DNA of 64,000 nt from Microbacterium halimionae (GCF_011761265.1 NZ_JAAOZB010000001.1:682001-746000); one strand, 5' to 3'; positions 24,735-33,205 are shown, numbered from the stretch's first letter. Program-made: numbers and translations. The notes: generated by a model not told the origin, from the sequence alone.

Positions 24735-25615
24735 TTGATGACCTCCGTGAAAATCTGGGCGAGCGTCGGACGCTGCGGAGCGAAAGACGTGACGTCGCCC
24801 TCTTCAAGCGCGCGACGAAGAACCGCCTGTGCGACATCGCTATCGGGAGCATCGAAGACGGCGCGCCCGGCGGCGAACTCGATGACCGTGACTCCCGGCA
24901 CGGTGCGAAGCCAACCGGCATCCGTTGTGCAGTTGAGCTCGTATCGGTGGTTCGCGTGCTGCTCGCGAAGCGCGGCACGGGAGCCCGCGGCGCGAATTGT
25001 GCCTTCGGCGATGATGATGAGGTCATCGCACAACCGCTCCACCACGTCGAGCTGGTGGGAGGAAAACAGCACGGCAGTGCCGCTCGCGGCCCGCTCTGAG
25101 AGCACAGCGGCCACGACATCGACCGCGAGTGGGTCAAGACCCGAGAACGGCTCATCGAGAATGAGCACCTCGGGGTCGTGCACGAGAGCCGCTGCGATCT
25201 GTGCGCGCTGCTGATTGCCGAGTGACAGGGTCTCGACGGTGTCGTTGAGGCGCTCGCCGAGGCCCAGCCTGTCGAGAAGCGCTGTCGCGTTGGCCGTGGC
25301 ATCGGCCTTGCTGTAGCCGTGCAGCCGCGCCAAGTAAGCGATGTGCTCGCCGACCTTCATCTTTGGGTAGAGCCCGCGTTCCTCCGGCATGTATCCGAAG
25401 CGGCGGCGGTCATCGGCTGTCACTCGTGAGCCGTTGAGCTCGACGGTTCCCCCGTCTGATGCCAGCACGCCCAGGGCGATTCGCATGGTCGTGGTCTTGC
25501 CCGCGCCGTTTCCGCCGACGAACCCCGTCAGCCGCCCGGGCTCCACATGGAATCCGACGTTGTCGAGCACGCGGCGCTCGCCATAGTTCTTCGTAACTCC
25601 GGTGAGTTGGAGCAT
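24731..25615 (-). CDS. ABC transporter ATP-binding protein
   Basis: A 294-residue ATPase. Walker A GGNGAGKTTTMRIALG (~34-49), Q-loop region FGYMPEERGLYPKM, signature LSLGNQQR (~131, variant of LSGGQ), Walker B VLILDEPFSGLDP (~151-163), H-loop FSSHQLD. GYMPEERGLYPKM is typical of NatA/YhaQ-type exporters. ATG 25615 follows AGGGAGG; an upstream extension lacks homology. It forms an operon with the permease (4-nt overlap) downstream of a two-component system that probably controls it. Confidence 0.9.
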   Translation of the reverse strand: MLQLTGVTKNYGERRVLDNVGFHVEPGRLTGFVGGNGAGKTTTMRIALGVLASDGGTVELNGSRVTADDRRRFGYMPEERGLYPKMKVGEHIAYLARLHGYSKADATANATALLDRLGLGERLNDTVETLSLGNQQRAQIAAALVHDPEVLILDEPFSGLDPLAVDVVAAVLSERAASGTAVLFSSHQLDVVERLCDDLIIIAEGTIRAAGSRAALREQHANHRYELNCTTDAGWLRTVPGVTVIEFAAGRAVFDAPDSDVAQAVLRRALEEGDVTSFAPQRPTLAQIFTEVIK

Positions 25616-25700
25616 GGAACCTCCCTGTGTTTTCAACGACCGTTCGCCAACGACGCTACGGGGAGGGGTACGGCATCCGCTTCCCCCGGAGGAGGGATCT

Positions 25701-26357
25701 TTAGACCAGACCGTGCCGGTACGCGAGCACAATCGCATGAGCTCGATCGCGCGCGCCGAGCTTCTGCAGCAGGTTAGAGACGTGAGTCTTGACGGTTTGC
25801 TCGCCGATGAAAAGACGCGCGGCGATTTCGGCATTCGACTGCGCATCTGCAAGCAGCGCGAGCACCTCGCGTTCGCGTTCGGTAAGCGGCGGCGAGTTCG
25901 GAGTGATCGGGGCGGGTGGCGATGTGGGGGCCCCAGCGAACCGGGCGATGACGCGCCGCGTGACTTCGGGGGCAAGTAGTGCATCGCCGGCGGCGACTAC
26001 ACGCACAGCGTTGACCAGCTCTTCGGGCCCTGCGTTCTTCAGCAGAAAACCACTGGCACCGGCTTCGAGTGCGGCGAAAAGGTAGTCATCTCGGTCGAAT
26101 GTTGTCACGACCAGAACCGCAGCTGACACTGCGGGGTCTGACACGATCCGCTCGGTGGCAACAAGGCCATCCATATCGGGCATCTGCACGTCCATACAGA
26201 CGACATCGGGGTGAAGATCATTGGCAAGGCGCACGGCAGCGGCGCCTGTGGAAGCCTCGCCGACAACCTCGAATCCTGCGGCCTCCAAAATGACGCGGAA
26301 GCCCGCGCGCATCATGGCGTGGTCATCGGCGAGCAGCACGCGCACGGTCTTACTCAT
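25701..26357 (-). CDS. LuxR/NarL-type response regulator
   Basis: A 218-residue protein. Receiver domain VRVLLADDHAMMRAGFRVIL (acidic DD pair ~10-11), phosphoacceptor Asp in DVVCMDVQMPDMDG (~55), Thr in VLVVTTFD, Lys in GFLLKNA. The C-terminal LuxR HTH is LTEREREVLALLADAQSNAEIAARLFIGEQTVKTHVSNLLQKLGARDR. Its start overlaps the kinase stop by 8 nt. Two ATGs are adjacent; the second (26357) has better spacing to AGGGAA. It likely activates the ABC exporter genes directly downstream. Confidence 0.9.
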   Translation of the reverse strand: MSKTVRVLLADDHAMMRAGFRVILEAAGFEVVGEASTGAAAVRLANDLHPDVVCMDVQMPDMDGLVATERIVSDPAVSAAVLVVTTFDRDDYLFAALEAGASGFLLKNAGPEELVNAVRVVAAGDALLAPEVTRRVIARFAGAPTSPPAPITPNSPPLTEREREVLALLADAQSNAEIAARLFIGEQTVKTHVSNLLQKLGARDRAHAIVLAYRHGLV

Positions 26358-27585
26358 CATCGTTCCCTGTGAGCGGCGCCCGCACGCGCACCACGAAACC
26401 GCCTTCGCGAATCGGCAACAGCTCAATGCTGCCGCCCGAGGCGGCAGCTCGCTCGCGCATGCCGCGATGGCCCATGCCCGGACGGGTCGACGTGGGAACG
26501 CGCCCCGTGTTCGATACCTCCAACTCGACTTCGCTCGACAAATAGCGCAGGCGCACGTCAGCGGTCGCGTCGTGCCCGCCGTGCCGGCGCGCATTCGTCA
26601 GCGCCTCCTGCGCGATGCGATACAGGTTTACTTCGACAGTCGCTGGCACTTTCTGGGGCTCGCCCACAAGATGAAACTTCGTGGGCAAACCCGCCGCTGC
26701 GCTTTCAGCAACGAGCTTTTCTAGCTCGGTGAGACTCGGTGCCGTCAAAGTAGCATCCGGCTCATCACCGGCCCGGAGCGTCTGCAGGAGGTGCCGCATT
26801 TCAGTCAGTGCTGTGCGAGCCGACTCTTCAACCTGAGCGAGAGTGCGGGTTGCGGCATCCGGGTCTGTAGGGAGCACCGTCCGCGCAGCGCCCGCTTGCA
26901 CACCCATAAGAGACACATGGTGAGCGACGACATCGTGAAGTTCCCGCGCGATACGTAGTCGCTCGAGCTCGACGGCTTGAGCCGCCGTGCGTGCACGCTC
27001 GCGTTCGAGCTCGGCCGTCCGCTCCTCCAGCGCGCGGCGCTGCTCGGCTGCCGCCCACGTGCGTTCGCCGAAGTAGTAGGCGCCGCCGAAGTAGAGGACG
27101 TTGATCAAGATGTTGATGAGCATGAAGGCGGCATATGCCGAGAACATTCCGGCGCGCGAAAGCCCGTCGTCTGCCGACGAAGAAGACGCATCGACGAAAA
27201 GCGAAACGAGCAGCCAGGTGAACATCCCGACGATGATCGCGATGCGTGTCCAACGAGCACGCTTGCGGTTCGGATCCCACGCTCCCACGGTGTAGAACGT
27301 GATGAACATCGCGATATTGCCGGCATAGATCTCGGGGACTCGCAGCGACACCGCAACGAAATAGGCGGTTGCGATGATGATTGCGACCGTAGACGGAAAG
27401 CGGCGGCGGAATGCGAGAGGCACGGCAAGAACGAATGCGTAGGCGATGGCCATCGGCATCCCAGCCTGGTTTGTTCCGTACATGCCGGCGACTGAAGATA
27501 GCGCGGCGCTCAGTACTGCGCCGAGACACGTCGCGGCGGCAAGGAACGCGTCGCTTCGGCGTTGCGCGGGAGTGAGCGGTGGCAC
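26350..27585 (-). CDS. sensor histidine kinase (HisKA_3 family)
   Basis: A 411-residue kinase. The N-terminal ~165 residues contain five or six membrane helices with very short loops, so it senses within or at the membrane. A coiled coil (RALEERTAELERERARTAAQAVELE) leads to the phosphorylation helix RIARELHDVVAHHVSLMGVQAG with His in ELHD. The HATPase region includes YRIAQEALTNARRHGG (N-box) and GMGHRGMRERAAASGGSIEL (G-box). GTG start at 27585. Coupled to the response regulator; DesK/LiaS-like architecture, which often senses envelope or antibiotic stress. Confidence 0.9.
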   Translation of the reverse strand: MPPLTPAQRRSDAFLAAATCLGAVLSAALSSVAGMYGTNQAGMPMAIAYAFVLAVPLAFRRRFPSTVAIIIATAYFVAVSLRVPEIYAGNIAMFITFYTVGAWDPNRKRARWTRIAIIVGMFTWLLVSLFVDASSSSADDGLSRAGMFSAYAAFMLINILINVLYFGGAYYFGERTWAAAEQRRALEERTAELERERARTAAQAVELERLRIARELHDVVAHHVSLMGVQAGAARTVLPTDPDAATRTLAQVEESARTALTEMRHLLQTLRAGDEPDATLTAPSLTELEKLVAESAAAGLPTKFHLVGEPQKVPATVEVNLYRIAQEALTNARRHGGHDATADVRLRYLSSEVELEVSNTGRVPTSTRPGMGHRGMRERAAASGGSIELLPIREGGFVVRVRAPLTGNDDE

Positions 27586-27614
27586 CCCCTAACGGTACGG
27601 GGGATGCGCGCGTG

Positions 27615-27935
27615 CTACCTCCCCCGTGTGGGGGAGTCGATGGTCTGCGCGCTGAAATGCCGGAGCGTCAACGGGCGCTGCAGATAGCGGTCTTCGTCTG
27701 GAAAAGTCACCGGTTCGGTGGCCCAATTCACGCCCGCATAGTGCGCGAGGCCTTCTTCACTTGCCCACCGGCTGACGTAGAGAATGCGATCGGGGTCATG
27801 GTGGTCGACAAGTACTTCGTGGTCGATCAGTCCGGGGTACGCGGCGGGAAAACCCTCGACGAGCGCGTGCAGCGTTGTGAGGAACTCGGCCCTTGACTCT
27901 GGACGAACGAGCGCCTCGGAGGTGCGGACGATCAT
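27615..27935 (-). CDS. antibiotic-biosynthesis-monooxygenase (ABM) domain protein
   Basis: A 106-residue ferredoxin-like fold protein. It has LVRPESRAEFLTTLHALVEGFPAAYPGLIDHEVLVDHHDPDRILYVSRWASEEGLAHYAG, the ABM pattern, with the typical W/Y-containing strand RILYVSRWASEE. Such proteins are small monooxygenases or quinone/heme-binding proteins. It lies 7 nt after the exonuclease III stop in the same direction, so it is probably co-transcribed. Substrate unknown. Confidence 0.75.
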   Translation of the reverse strand: MIVRTSEALVRPESRAEFLTTLHALVEGFPAAYPGLIDHEVLVDHHDPDRILYVSRWASEEGLAHYAGVNWATEPVTFPDEDRYLQRPLTLRHFSAQTIDSPTRGR

Positions 27936-27942
27936 GAGGGGA

Positions 27943-28788
27943 TCAACCGAAGATCATCGGGCGATCGTCGTCGTCATCGGGACCCGTGAGGTCGAGGTCG
28001 ATGACCACTGGAACGTGGTCGCTCGGGATCTCGCCCTTCCGCTCGTCGCGGTGAATCTTGGCGCCGGTGACGGCATCTGCCAACGCGTGCGACCCGAGGA
28101 TGAAGTCGATGCGGATCCCCTCATTGCGGGGGAAACGGAGCTGCTTGTAGTCCCAGTAGGTGTAGCCCGTCGGGATGAGAGGGCGAACGGTGTCGGTGAG
28201 CCCAGCATCGAGCAAGCCTGCGAACGCCTCGCGCTCGGGAACCGAGACGTGTGTCGTCACCCCTTCGATGAGAGTCGGGTCGCCGTTGTCTTCGTCGGTG
28301 GGCACGATGTTGAAATCGCCCACCAGCGCGAGGGCAAGGTCGGGGTCTTTGGCCAGCGCATCGCGGGTGTACCCGGTGAGAGCACTCAACCATTCGAGCT
28401 TGTAGCGGTAGTGCGGGTCGTCGAGGCCTCGGCCGTTCGGCACGTAGAGGCTCCACACTTTGACGCCGCCGATCGTTGCGCCGAGAGCGCGCGCCTCTTG
28501 CGGAGCTCCCGGGCCCTCGTGGCCCTTGAGGAAGCCCGGCATGTCAGGAAACGCGTACTCAACGTCTTCGATGGGCTCACGGCTTGCGATCGCTACGCCG
28601 TTCCACTGATTGAGGCCATGCGCCACGACGTGGTAACCGGCATCCTCGAACGGACCATACGGAAACTGCTCCGGCTTGCACTTGATTTCTTGCATCGCCA
28701 ACACATCGACGCTCTCGCGCACGCAAAAGTCGACGGTGCGCGCAACGCGCGCGCGGATGGAGTTGACGTTCCAGGTAGCCAGGCGCAT
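27943..28788 (-). CDS. xth: exodeoxyribonuclease III (AP endonuclease, ExoIII type)
   Basis: A 281-residue EEP-family enzyme that cuts at abasic sites and trims 3' ends in base excision repair. MRLATWNVNSIRARV (Asn in WNVNS), AMQEIKCKPEQFP (metal-binding Glu), SLYVPNGRG, ALVGDFNIVPTDEDN (catalytic Asp-Asn pair), IRIDFILGS, and IPSDHVPVVIDL (Asp-His) are all in order. TAGGCT lies 7 nt upstream of the ATG with no ribosome-binding site. The acidic tail (GPDDDDDRPMIFG) is a small extension. Confidence 0.92.
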   Translation of the reverse strand: MRLATWNVNSIRARVARTVDFCVRESVDVLAMQEIKCKPEQFPYGPFEDAGYHVVAHGLNQWNGVAIASREPIEDVEYAFPDMPGFLKGHEGPGAPQEARALGATIGGVKVWSLYVPNGRGLDDPHYRYKLEWLSALTGYTRDALAKDPDLALALVGDFNIVPTDEDNGDPTLIEGVTTHVSVPEREAFAGLLDAGLTDTVRPLIPTGYTYWDYKQLRFPRNEGIRIDFILGSHALADAVTGAKIHRDERKGEIPSDHVPVVIDLDLTGPDDDDDRPMIFG

Positions 28789-28795
28789 GGAATCC

Positions 28796-28801
28796 AGCCT
28801 A
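28796..28801 (-). promoter_or_regulatory. putative -10 box (TAGGCT) of xth, leaderless layout
   Basis: Minus-strand TAGGCT, 7 nt, ATG at 28788. Confidence 0.4.
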
Positions 28802-28941
28802 GAGCTGGGCGGGCATCAGCGTGCCCCGTGTTGCCCCGGCATCCTGTGTTCGCTCCCCGACCCTCCCGCCCTGCACGCTGCCCCGACCTCCGCAACCCTG
28901 GCCCAGGCCTTGTGCCCTGCACCGCCCCCGCCCGCCCTGTG

Positions 28942-29023
28942 CCCTGCACTAACTCAGGCTGCAGGGCATGTGTGACGGGTTTTGGGGGTGTGGGCGCGGC
29001 ATCCTGCCTGAGTTAGTGCAGGG
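28942..29023. repeat. palindromic element, family C (single copy)
   Basis: Perfect 17-nt arms CCCTGCACTAACTCAGG at 28942-28958 and its complement at 29007-29023, with a 48-nt spacer. It lies in the 374-bp gap between xth and pyrE. Just to the left the string TGTGCCCTGCAC occurs twice, so the left arm has partial direct duplications. Confidence 0.75.
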
Positions 29024-29052
29024 GGGCGGCAGGTATGGAGCGGAGGAAAGCG

Positions 29053-29117
29053 CGGAGACGGGGCGGCGCGGAGACGGGGCGGCGCGGAGACGGGGCGGCG
29101 AGGAGACGGGGCGGCGA
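29053..29117. repeat. 16-bp tandem repeat, four units
   Basis: GGAGACGGGGCGGCG plus one variable base, repeated four times at 16-bp steps from 29054, 29070, 29086 and 29102. Very GC-rich, just upstream of the pyrE promoter. Candidate for copy-number variation. Confidence 0.8.
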
Positions 29118-29150
29118 GGCGGCGGGGCGCTCTAGAAACACGGTGCGCTC

Positions 29151-29156
29151 TAGAAT
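29151..29156 (+). promoter_or_regulatory. putative -10 box (TAGAAT) of pyrE, leaderless layout
   Basis: TAGAAT-CAAGAC-GTG. The sequence GCGCTCTAGAA occurs twice, 19 bp apart (29128 and 29147), so two overlapping -10 candidates exist. Confidence 0.5.
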
Positions 29157-29162
29157 CAAGAC

Positions 29163-29741
29163 GTGACTGTCGCCTCTACGCCCGAGATCGAATCCGACCG
29201 CCAAGCCCTCATTGCGCTCATCAAAGATGAGGCGGTGTTCCACGGCGACTTCACGCTGTCGAGCGGCAAGAAGGCGACGTACTACGTCGACATGCGAAAG
29301 CTCACGCTCGACCACCGCGCGGCTCCTGCGATCGGCCGCATCATGCTCGATCTCGTCCGCGACGTCGAGGGCGTTGTCGCGGTTGGTGGGCTCACGCTCG
29401 GTGCTGACCCCATCGCCAACGCTGTGATGCACGAATCGGTGCACGCCCACCACCCGCTCGACGCATTCGTCGTGCGCAAAGAGCCGAAAGACCACGGCCG
29501 CGGGCGTCAGGTTGAGGGTGCGGATGTCGCGGGTAAACGCGTCGTCGTGCTCGAGGACACCTCCACCACTGGCCAGTCGGCCCTCAAAGCGGTCGAAGCG
29601 CTTCGGCGTGAAGGCGCTGAGCCGGTGGCGGTCGCTGTGATCGTCGACCGCAAGACCGGGGCACAGGCCGCTGTCGAGGCTGCCGGGCTGCAGTGGCTTG
29701 CTGCGATCGACCTCAATGACTTGGGTCTCGCGCCCCAGTAG
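29163..29741 (+). CDS. pyrE: orotate phosphoribosyltransferase
   Basis: A 192-residue enzyme of pyrimidine synthesis converting orotate and PRPP to OMP. FTLSSGKKATYYVDMRKLTLDHRA (~30-54) is the PyrE substrate loop. GGLTLGADPIANAV and RKEPKDHGRGRQVEG (catalytic flexible loop) precede the PRPP motif VVVLEDTSTTGQSALKAVEAL (~122-142). GTG start with a -10 box 6 nt away. It is isolated from other pyr genes, followed by a convergent small gene. Confidence 0.92.
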   Translation: MTVASTPEIESDRQALIALIKDEAVFHGDFTLSSGKKATYYVDMRKLTLDHRAAPAIGRIMLDLVRDVEGVVAVGGLTLGADPIANAVMHESVHAHHPLDAFVVRKEPKDHGRGRQVEGADVAGKRVVVLEDTSTTGQSALKAVEALRREGAEPVAVAVIVDRKTGAQAAVEAAGLQWLAAIDLNDLGLAPQ

Positions 29742-29849
29742 TCAGTCGCGATCGCGGCGGAACCACTGCCACGCAAAAACCACGAGCGCTCCGAGCGTCG
29801 TGACGAGCGCCGTGAGCAGCACGAGGTTCTGCCCGAGGTCATCGCTCAC
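29742..29849 (-). CDS. 35-residue single-helix membrane protein coupled to HAD phosphatase gene
   Basis: A small frame with a GTG start at 29849 that overlaps the stop of the HAD gene (GTGA, 4 nt). The product reads MSDDLGQNLVLLTALVTT, then LGALVVFAWQWFRRDRD: an acidic start, one transmembrane helix and a basic cytoplasmic end (positive-inside). The coupling, helix and charge layout argue that it is translated. Function unknown; a regulator or membrane tether for a neighbour is possible. Confidence 0.55.
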   Translation of the reverse strand: MSDDLGQNLVLLTALVTTLGALVVFAWQWFRRDRD

Positions 29850-30670
29850 AGAACGTCGGTGACTCCGGCGTCGGGCATTTCTGACTCGAACGGGCCGGTC
29901 GAGATGAGGTCTGCAACAGAATCCAGCACCTCATCGGGGCGGAATGGGTAGCGCTCGATTTCGGCCGCGTCACTGATTCCGGTCATGACGAGCACAGTGT
30001 GCAACCCAGCTTCGATGCCAGCGACGACATCGGTGTCCATGCGGTCACCGATCATGCCCGTCGTTTCGGAGTGCGCCCCGATGCGGTTGAGCGCCGAGCG
30101 GAACATCATGGGGTTCGGCTTACCGACGACGTAGGGATCTTTGCCCGTGGCCTTTGTGATGAGGGCGGCAAATGATCCCGTCGCGGGAACGACACCCTCG
30201 GAGGTGGGCCCGGTGGCATCCGGGTTGGTCACGATGAACCGTGCTCCGGCGTTGATGAACCGGATGGCTTTGGTGATCGCTTCGAAAGAGTACTGGCGGG
30301 TCTCGCCCACGACCACGTAGTCGGGCTGAGATTCAGTGATGATGTAGCCCGCTTCGTGGAGCGCGGTGGTGAGACCCGCCTCGCCGATGACGAAGGCCGA
30401 CCCACCCGGAAGCTGCGACTTCAAGAATTCGGCCGTGGCCAGGGCCGAGGTCCAGATGTTGTCTTCGGGAACGTCGAGCCCCGAGCGTCGCAGCCTCGCG
30501 CTCAAATCGCGGGGTGTGAATATTGGGTTGTTCGTCAGTACGAGAAAGGGCGTGCCACCGTCGCGCCACTGCGCGAGGAGCTCAGCGGCTCCGGGAACGG
30601 GTCGGTTTTCGTGCACCAGCACGCCGTCCATGTCGGTGAGCCAGCAATCAATGTCCGCGCGGGTTCGCAT
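29846..30670 (-). CDS. HAD-IIA family phosphatase (NagD-like)
   Basis: A 274-residue phosphatase. Motif I DCWLTDMDGVLVHENRPVPGA (nucleophile Asp in DMDG), motif II VLTNNPIFTPRDLSARL, cap domain with YVVVGETRQYSFEAI, motif III YVVGKPNPMMFRSAL (Lys), motif IV GMIGDRMDTDVVAGIEAGLHTVLVMTG. It removes phosphate from small phosphorylated metabolites such as glycerol-phosphate or nucleotides. TAAGCT-N6-ATG upstream is a leaderless layout. Coupled to the 35-residue membrane protein. Confidence 0.9.
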   Translation of the reverse strand: MRTRADIDCWLTDMDGVLVHENRPVPGAAELLAQWRDGGTPFLVLTNNPIFTPRDLSARLRRSGLDVPEDNIWTSALATAEFLKSQLPGGSAFVIGEAGLTTALHEAGYIITESQPDYVVVGETRQYSFEAITKAIRFINAGARFIVTNPDATGPTSEGVVPATGSFAALITKATGKDPYVVGKPNPMMFRSALNRIGAHSETTGMIGDRMDTDVVAGIEAGLHTVLVMTGISDAAEIERYPFRPDEVLDSVADLISTGPFESEMPDAGVTDVL

Positions 30671-30676
30671 GTGCCC

Positions 30677-30682
30677 AGCTTA
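30677..30682 (-). promoter_or_regulatory. putative -10 box (TAAGCT), leaderless layout
   Basis: Minus-strand TAAGCT-GGGCAC-ATG for the HAD phosphatase gene. Confidence 0.45.
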
Positions 30683-30745
30683 GAACTATGACCTGTGACG
30701 GACGAGACCTTCGGCGCGCGGTCGACCGCATCGAGCGCGTGCCAC

Positions 30746-30751
30746 TAGGGT
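30746..30751 (+). promoter_or_regulatory. putative -10 box (TAGGGT), leaderless layout
   Basis: TAGGGT, 7 nt, GTG at 30759 of the SDR gene. Confidence 0.4.
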
Positions 30752-30758
30752 CGGTTGC

Positions 30759-31745
30759 GTGAGCCGACGCGCTGCGGACTGGAATCCGCGCCTTCTGCCC
30801 GACCTCACGGGTCGGACATACCTTGTCACGGGTTCCAACGCGGGCTTGGGCTTCTTTTCAAGTGAGCAACTCGCCCGGGCAGGAGCGCGGGTCATCATGA
30901 CCGGTCGCAGCCCCAATCGGTTGGCGGCAGCACGCAGCGCCCTGCTGTCACGACTAGCGGATGCCACAACAACAGGCCCGGTCGACACTCTTCTGCTCGA
31001 CACGAGCAATTTGGGCTCGGTGCGTGCCGCAGCGGCCTCCGTAAAGCACATGGTGCGACGCGGACTGCGCTTCGAAAGTCGCATCGATGGTCTCTTGCTC
31101 AACGCCGGTACCGTGCATCCCCCGAAAGAGCGCCGCCAAACGCTCGACGGAAATGAGCTTGTCTTCGCCACGAACGTGCTGGGTCATTTTGCGCTCGCCG
31201 GTGAGCTGCTTCCGGCGCTTGCCGCGGCGCGTGGCCGCATGGTCTGGCTCGGAAGCATGTCGACGTCGATGGGTTCGTACGATCCGGTCGATCCGCAACT
31301 CGTCAATGACTACAGTCCGTGGCGCGCCTATGTGCAATCGAAGGTTGCAACGACTGCGCTCGGCCTTGAAGCTCATCGGCGTCTGCGCGAAGCGGGCGTG
31401 CCGGTCGATAGCGTGATTGCGCATCCCGGGTACGCGATAAGTGGACGAACACCTTTTGTTCGGGGCGTCAACGAGCCGAGCCGAAGGGCGCGCTTCGTCG
31501 ACAATCTGCAGGCTCCCATCACTCAGTCGAAAGAACACGGCGCGTGGTCGCTGGTTCGCGCCCTGGTCGACCCCGATATCGATGGTGGGCAGATGTGGGG
31601 CCCCAAATTCATCACACACGGCGAGCCGCGACGCACGACGCCGGCACGGCTCACGCGCAGCGTCGAACTTGGCGATCGGCTCTGGCACGTCTGCGAAACG
31701 GCCGCTCAGGTTCGGTGGCCATTCGAGAAAGCTGCTCGAGTCTGA
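30759..31745 (+). CDS. SDR-family oxidoreductase (retinol-dehydrogenase/protochlorophyllide-reductase-like)
   Basis: A 328-residue SDR. TYLVTGSNAGLGFFSSEQLARAGARVIMTGRS (~20-50) is the cofactor motif, LLLNAGTV the NAG motif, FATNVLGHFALAGELL, WLGSMSTSMGS the Ser strand, and WRAYVQSKVATTAL the YxxxK pair, with PGYA afterwards. The TGSNAGLG form and extra C-terminal helix resemble the WWOX/retinol-dehydrogenase-like branch. GTG start with TAGGGT 7 nt away. Substrate unknown. Confidence 0.85.
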   Translation: MSRRAADWNPRLLPDLTGRTYLVTGSNAGLGFFSSEQLARAGARVIMTGRSPNRLAAARSALLSRLADATTTGPVDTLLLDTSNLGSVRAAAASVKHMVRRGLRFESRIDGLLLNAGTVHPPKERRQTLDGNELVFATNVLGHFALAGELLPALAAARGRMVWLGSMSTSMGSYDPVDPQLVNDYSPWRAYVQSKVATTALGLEAHRRLREAGVPVDSVIAHPGYAISGRTPFVRGVNEPSRRARFVDNLQAPITQSKEHGAWSLVRALVDPDIDGGQMWGPKFITHGEPRRTTPARLTRSVELGDRLWHVCETAAQVRWPFEKAARV

Positions 31746-31816
31746 CGTAAGACTCCTGACTCTGCCGCCACCCGAAGATCATGGCCACCCCGATAAACCT
31801 GTAAGAAAGGCGCTCG

Positions 31817-33181
31817 ATGTCAGACGATGAACTTACGCCGGTATTTGACCGAGGTACCCGAGAGCACTCACGCTCTCGAAACCGCCTTCGGGCTGAGCCG
31901 ATGCTTCCCGAGACGGCCTATCAACTTGTGCACGATGAAGCCTTGCTCGATGGCAACGCGCGCCTGAATCTCGCCACGTTCGTGACGACCTGGATGGACG
32001 ATCACGCCAACCGGCTGTACGCCGAGACGTTCGATAAGAACATGATCGATAAAGATGAGTACCCCTCGACTGCTGCAGTAGAAGATCACTGCTGGCGAAT
32101 TCTCGGAGAGCTGTGGAACGCCCCGAACGTCGACGATGCCGTGGGTACATCTACGACAGGTTCGAGTGAAGCCTGCATGCTGGGAGGGCTCGCGTTCAAA
32201 CGCCGGTGGCAGCATGCCCGTCGTGCTGAGGGCAAGTCGACAGAGAAGCCGAACCTTGTGATGTCGAGTGCTGTGCAGGTGTGCTGGGAGAAGTTCTGCA
32301 ACTACTGGGACGTCGAAATGCGCCTCGTGCCAGTGAACGCTGAACACCCCGTCTTCGATGGCTCAGATCTCGAAAACTACGTCGACGAAAACACGATTGG
32401 TGTCGTCGCGATCATGGGCGTCACATACACGGGCGCATACGAGCCGGTGCGAGACATCGCCGCGAAGCTCGATGAGATCCAGGAGAAAACGGGCTTCGAC
32501 ATCCCGATTCACGTTGATGGAGCGTCGGGCGCGATGATCGCACCGTTTGTGCAGCCTGACCTTGAATGGGACTTTCGCCTCCCGCGTGTGCACTCCATCT
32601 CAACCTCCGGCCATAAATACGGCGGCGTCTACCCGGGTCTCGGGTGGGTCGTCTGGCGCGAAACCAAGTGGCTTCCGGAAGATCTCGTGATGCGCGTGTC
32701 GTATCTCGGTGGCGACATGCCCACTTTTGCGCTCAACTTCTCGCGCCCCGGCGCCCAGGTGCTGCTGCAGTACTACCTGTTCTTGCGTCTCGGGTTCGCA
32801 GGCTACGCAGAAATGCAGCAGGGATCGCAGGATGTCGCGGTGTTCCTGTCCCGTGCCATCGGCGAAATGAAGCCCTTCCGTCTCATCAGCTCGGGCACCG
32901 ACATCCCGGTGTTCGCGTGGACGATGAACGACGATTACACCGACAAGTGGACGCTGTATGACCTCAGCGACCGGCTACGGATGCGGGGATGGTTGATTCC
33001 GGCGTATCCGCTTCCCGCGGACCTCGAGAAGGTCATCGTGCAGCGGATAGTCGTGCGGGCTGACCTCAGCCTCGATATGGCGCAGAAACTCATGGGTGAC
33101 TTCCGGGATGAAGTCGGCTACCTCGACGCTCTACCGGCGCCGATGCCTGACGCAGAACGGGCGCCGGCCTTCCACCACTGA
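31817..33181 (+). CDS. gadB: glutamate decarboxylase (PLP-dependent)
   Basis: A 454-residue group-II decarboxylase converting glutamate to GABA with proton consumption, an acid-stress function. Substrate/PLP region GTSTTGSSEACMLGGLAFKRRW (~110-131), IPIHVDGASGAMIAPF (PLP-binding Asp, ~232-247), and SISTSGHKYGGVYPGLGWVVWR with the Schiff-base Lys in SGHKYG (~271). Length and order match bacterial Gad. RBS AGAAAGG. No glutamate/GABA antiporter gene is adjacent. The aldehyde dehydrogenase converges on it; a link via succinic semialdehyde is speculative. Confidence 0.93.
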   Translation: MSDDELTPVFDRGTREHSRSRNRLRAEPMLPETAYQLVHDEALLDGNARLNLATFVTTWMDDHANRLYAETFDKNMIDKDEYPSTAAVEDHCWRILGELWNAPNVDDAVGTSTTGSSEACMLGGLAFKRRWQHARRAEGKSTEKPNLVMSSAVQVCWEKFCNYWDVEMRLVPVNAEHPVFDGSDLENYVDENTIGVVAIMGVTYTGAYEPVRDIAAKLDEIQEKTGFDIPIHVDGASGAMIAPFVQPDLEWDFRLPRVHSISTSGHKYGGVYPGLGWVVWRETKWLPEDLVMRVSYLGGDMPTFALNFSRPGAQVLLQYYLFLRLGFAGYAEMQQGSQDVAVFLSRAIGEMKPFRLISSGTDIPVFAWTMNDDYTDKWTLYDLSDRLRMRGWLIPAYPLPADLEKVIVQRIVVRADLSLDMAQKLMGDFRDEVGYLDALPAPMPDAERAPAFHH

Positions 33182-33205
33182 GCTTGTCTCAACACTGAGC
33201 TGGTC

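Noticed and set aside
27784..29016. 410-codon plus-strand frame across exonuclease III
   Set aside because: Antisense shadow of xth, which has every catalytic motif; the tail of the frame runs into the palindromic repeat region.
29053..29117. Possible CRISPR array from four regularly spaced repeats
   Set aside because: The 16-bp units are contiguous with no spacers, and no cas genes are in the window. It is a simple tandem repeat.
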